Shown in pieces: positions 27,974 to 27,990 of a stretch of 27,990 nucleotides of DNA. Source of the stretch: a virus. Location of the stretch: IMG/VR virus record IMGVR_UViG_3300025426_000101, positions 1 to 27,990 of that record, one strand, 5' to 3'. The position numbers and the translations under genes were made by a program. The notes below the pieces were generated by a model, which had not been told where the DNA came from, did not search any database, and worked only from the letters and a program-made list of their open reading frames with translations. Numbering within the stretch: position 1 is the stretch's first letter; each line of letters starts with the position of its first letter.

Positions 27974-27990
27974 ATGAGTCAAGTGATTAT
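27974..27990 (+). CDS. Start of next gene (truncated by window edge)
   Basis: ATG at 27974 follows AAGGAGATATT, a strong Shine-Dalgarno, nine bases after the HNH stop. Only five codons and two bases are visible (MSQVI, then AT, consistent with a further I). No product can be assigned. Confidence 0.6.

Overview
The window is part of the genome of a tailed double-stranded DNA phage (Caudoviricetes), probably uncultured and probably infecting a freshwater bacterium. The evidence is a terminase large subunit, portal, scaffold and major capsid protein in canonical order, followed by tail-fibre genes with collagen-like Gly-X-Ser repeats. The host link is inference. No tail tube, sheath or tape-measure gene is visible, so tail type cannot be assigned. 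There are no tRNA genes, CRISPR arrays or insertion sequences.

Layout. (1) 1-4827, minus strand: a tightly packed run of about 18 mostly small genes, many joined by ATGA or TAATG overlaps. It ends, cut by the window edge, in a phage-encoded sigma-70-family factor. Four small genes (1976-2128, 3644-3775, 3772-3948, 4678-4827) were found by reading the minus strand directly. Between the first two genes of this operon lies a complete type II hammerhead ribozyme (4620-4681, minus), with every core nucleotide present. (2) 4828-6079: a 1.25 kb non-coding divergent region. It holds the structured leader of the minus operon, a C/A-rich tract, short direct repeats, and an AT-rich block flanked by inverted DnaA-box-like repeats that looks like a replication origin. 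(3) 6080-15878, plus strand: a small gene, a free-standing intein-like ORF, terL, portal, small genes, a GroES-like co-chaperonin, scaffold and three head proteins including the capsid protein, closed by a strong intrinsic terminator. (4) 16059-22136: virion or tail proteins, including a collagen-like fibre and a repetitive beta-rich adhesin. (5) 22213-24837: a glycosylation cassette (GT2-methyltransferase fusion, then a GT2 fused to half a GT9, with the other GT9 half as the next gene). (6) 24841-27990: a second collagen-like fibre, two paralogous tail-tip proteins, an HNH/AP2 homing endonuclease and the start of one more gene.

Regulation. The 10-mer GCGTATTAGT occurs exactly five times, always on the plus strand and always ahead of a plus-strand gene block (6064, 8799, 12018, 15955, 22155). 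Three copies carry GGGCG exactly 15 nt upstream, which gives a -35/-10-like layout (GGGCGN-N17-TATTAG). I infer a phage-specific late promoter, perhaps read by the phage sigma factor encoded at the left edge. In two copies the motif sits 16 nt before the ATG, which suggests leaderless transcripts. The two most notable signals are the hammerhead ribozyme in an early-gene intercistronic gap and this promoter family.
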